Shown in pieces: positions 32,201 through 33,039 of a DNA stretch of 33,039 nucleotides. The notes below the pieces were generated by a model. The model had not been told where the DNA came from, ran no database searches, and saw nothing but the letters and a program-made list of their open reading frames with translations. Position numbers and translations under genes: made by a program. The DNA is taken from the NCBI GenBank assembly GCA_045648145.1, contig JAZRNK010000032.1, forward strand, positions 1-33,039. The letters are read 5' to 3'. The stretch comes from UMGS172 sp045648145. Its GTDB lineage: Bacteria; Bacillota; Clostridia; Oscillospirales; Acutalibacteraceae. Each line of letters opens with the position of its first letter. Position 1 is the stretch's first letter.

Positions 32201-32655
32201 ATATCGATTGTATCGCCGCTTTTTAAAGTAAAGCAGCGCGTTTTTAAAACACTTGGCGGAACGGTGGTGCTACATGCTGCCTCGGCGGATGCTAACACAA
32301 CGTCAAAATCCCCCTCTAAAATTTTAGAGAGGGTGCCTAATCTTTCGTGCTCATATTCGTGTGAGCGCGAAACACCGTTTCGGAATGTATAGTCCCTTGC
32401 GGGAAAAATCGCAGTCTTGAGGCCCATTGACGTAAGGTCCTCGCTTATGCGTTCATTTTCGGCCTCACCGTCGGTTATTATCAGCGGCTTGATGTTTTCT
32501 TGTGCACAAAGTCCGCTTATAAGCATTAGACGATGGATGTGTGATACGCCTGTTAACGCTATTGGGTATGTGCGACGGCCTATTGCCGAGCGAAGACTTT
32601 CATAGTCGTCAAGCTTTTGCAGAGCCTTTAAAATAAATTTGTAATTCAAGTCCAT
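29203..32655 (-). CDS. mfd: Transcription-repair coupling factor
   Basis: An 1150-residue Mfd, normal length. The N-terminal UvrB-like part (AGQFSQRGSIIDLFTPN) is followed by the RNA polymerase interaction domain, starting LQRGDYVVHATHGIGVFEG (about 491-510). The RecG-like translocase motor has Walker A GDVGFGKT (about 643-650), VDEEQRFGV, LSATPIPRTL, IIETGVDVPNVNTL and QLRGRVGRS. The C-terminal TRCF domain closes the protein (YIASLPQRLSAYRRIA). It removes RNA polymerase stalled at lesions and recruits UvrA in transcription-coupled nucleotide excision repair. It starts three bases after the pth stop; the order pth-mfd-PrsA-like is the usual Firmicutes arrangement. Confidence 0.97.
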   Translation of the reverse strand: MDLNYKFILKALQKLDDYESLRSAIGRRTYPIALTGVSHIHRLMLISGLCAQENIKPLIITDGEAENERISEDLTSMGLKTAIFPARDYTFRNGVSRSHEYEHERLGTLSKILEGDFDVVLASAEAACSTTVPPSVLKTRCFTLKSGDTIDMQELVSSLVAGGYTRSEQVDGAGQFSQRGSIIDLFTPNLEKPCRIDFFGDEIDSISLFETDTQRRTDSLDEIKITPVSENTPDSYEILAEKLQAETNKKKISEKQKLRLQEDITRLQNGLPVAFDAYLQYVFEEKCTLFDYFCLNNNTKSPAFIFDHNAVYEHIDACLKLHSEDIKDLLTEGVLPPDFHSVYLDSVSFTEALKRQGAVFCDSFPKAYYELSPSTVVNFNFKQTSGFSGSAKQLSEDIKYADNQLTVILAGTAKAASNLCEELNENGIKAIFCAEPDRIGEKGVFVTVGVLTSGFEIPETKTLLTVHGKATLIKRQRRFKKGTAVGSLEELQRGDYVVHATHGIGVFEGVQQLTTRGMTRDYIKIGYAGKDALYVPVTSLDMVSKYIGNREDGTVKLNKLGSAEWSRTRTRVKSAVKDIAKQLTALYAKRMQVKGYAFSRDGDLQSDFESRFSFEETEDQLRCANEIKNDMERSVPMDRLLCGDVGFGKTEVALRAAFKCIADGKQCAILVPTTILAWQHYNTALERFNNMAVSVEMLSRFRTPKQQEKIKKDLIAGNIDLIIGTHSIISKDVKFKDLGLIIVDEEQRFGVAQKEKLKEKFPAVDALTLSATPIPRTLNMALSGLRDMSSIEEAPQNRRPVQTYVMERDVNIVNEAINRELRRGGQVYYLHNRTETIDSCATKLKQAHPNASIAVAHGKMSEDALSKVWQQLLEHEIDILVCTTIIETGVDVPNVNTLIIEDADRMGLAQLHQLRGRVGRSHRTAFAYLLFTQGKVLSEVSQKRLDAIRKFTEFGSGFRIAMRDLEIRGAGSILGGEQHGHMEAVGYDMYLKLLTDAIAEEKGEITQEQRECVVDVRLSAHIPEKYIASLPQRLSAYRRIAAIKTEEDVLDVTDELLDRYGDLPDSVKDLIDVSFLKNIAAGFEITEISEQNDRLLLYCGCLNEPISKLITSPIKKRVLFSAGVKPYVAIKPQPKQHILDTLKEALSYMK

Positions 32656-32658
32656 ATT

Positions 32659-33039
32659 TTACCTATTGTATTTATTCATAGCGTTGCTAATCGAGTCGGT
32701 TACTATTGTTTTTACTGCCTTTGCTGCGCTTAAAACAGCCTCATCAACAGCTTTTTTATCTTCGTCCTTTGGCTTTGAAAGTACCCAATCGGCAAGGTCG
32801 TAGTCGGGGTGGGGCTTTTGACCGACGCCGATTTTAACGCGAGGAAAATTGTCGGAGCCGCAAAGCTCAATTATATCCCTTAAGCCGTTGTGACCGCCAT
32901 GGCTACCGCTTTTTCTTATTCTTAACCGTCCTGCGTCGAGCGATACATCATCCGAAATAACGATAACGTTTTCCATGCTTATTTTATAAAACTTTGTTAT
33001 TTCGCTGACGGCTGCGCCCGAGTTATTCATAAAGGTTTG
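32659..33039 (-). CDS. pth: Peptidyl-tRNA hydrolase, 3' part (5' end outside window)
   Basis: C-terminal 126 residues of a Pth, about two thirds of the usual 190. The frame is open to the window edge and includes KPQTFMNNSG-like QTFMNNSG at the border. Family residues are visible: ISDDVSLDAGRLRIRKSGSHGGHNGLRDI (the DD and the GGHNG loop) and FPRVKIGVGQKPHPDYDLADWVLS. It cleaves peptidyl-tRNA released from stalled ribosomes. It is the upstream neighbour of mfd, three bases away. The true start is beyond base 33039. Confidence 0.96.
   Translation of the reverse strand, partial: QTFMNNSGAAVSEITKFYKISMENVIVISDDVSLDAGRLRIRKSGSHGGHNGLRDIIELCGSDNFPRVKIGVGQKPHPDYDLADWVLSKPKDEDKKAVDEAVLSAAKAVKTIVTDSISNAMNKYNR

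Overview
The window looks like chromosomal core sequence from an uncultured low-to-moderate GC Firmicute, probably a gut Clostridia of the Oscillospiraceae/Ruminococcaceae type. The evidence is strong AGGAGG-like ribosome binding sites, many lipobox signal peptides together with lgt, a GAAC-N4-GTTC LexA box of the Bacillus/Clostridium type, and tightly packed operons closed by hairpin terminators. This taxonomic placement is inference. I see no prophage, insertion sequence, CRISPR array, rRNA or tRNA gene, and no gene-free stretch longer than about 250 bases.

Layout. 1-1402 (+): the end of a KDPG aldolase gene and a 2-keto-3-deoxygluconate kinase gene, the lower part of hexuronate (or Entner-Doudoroff type) catabolism. 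1456-6973 (-): a four-gene operon read as HprK-like P-loop protein, RlmB rRNA methyltransferase, a 907-residue P-type-ATPase-like protein whose catalytic motifs are degraded, and an O-antigen-ligase-type membrane protein. 7141-8370 (+): a stand-alone enolase. 8410-11371 (-): a Crp/Fnr-family regulator followed by a lipoprotein, permease and ATPase of an SsuABC/TauABC-like importer, all with overlapping reading frames. The regulator gene has a good promoter with an inverted repeat over its start point. 11593-15144 (+): alaS, a HIT-family hydrolase and an Apt-like phosphoribosyltransferase behind a perfect consensus promoter.

15251-20663 (+): a BspA-type leucine-rich-repeat lipoprotein, endonuclease III, and an SbcD/SbcC-like (YhaO/YhaN) pair in one unit. 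20740-20973 (-): a small XRE-type regulator with palindromic candidate operators. 21225-22466 (+): dinB (Pol IV family) under a LexA box. With mfd further on, the right half is rich in DNA repair genes. 22502-25024 (-): lgt, folD and a single-pass membrane protein. 25141-27686 (-): two adjacent M16-family genes, one with and one without the zinc motif. 27784-33039 (-): peptidyl-tRNA hydrolase (cut by the window edge), mfd, and a PrsA/parvulin-like lipoprotein with Ser/Thr-rich inserts.

The best candidate for something undescribed is the intact but apparently catalytically dead P-type ATPase relative at 2700-5423. It has an acidic low-complexity N-terminal region of about 360 residues and its gene overlaps that of an envelope-polymer type membrane protein. 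Secondary leads are the XRE operator arrangement, the GC-rich palindromic element at 21089-21118, the parvulin domain split by a Ser/Thr tract, and the surface lipoprotein co-transcribed with DNA repair nucleases.
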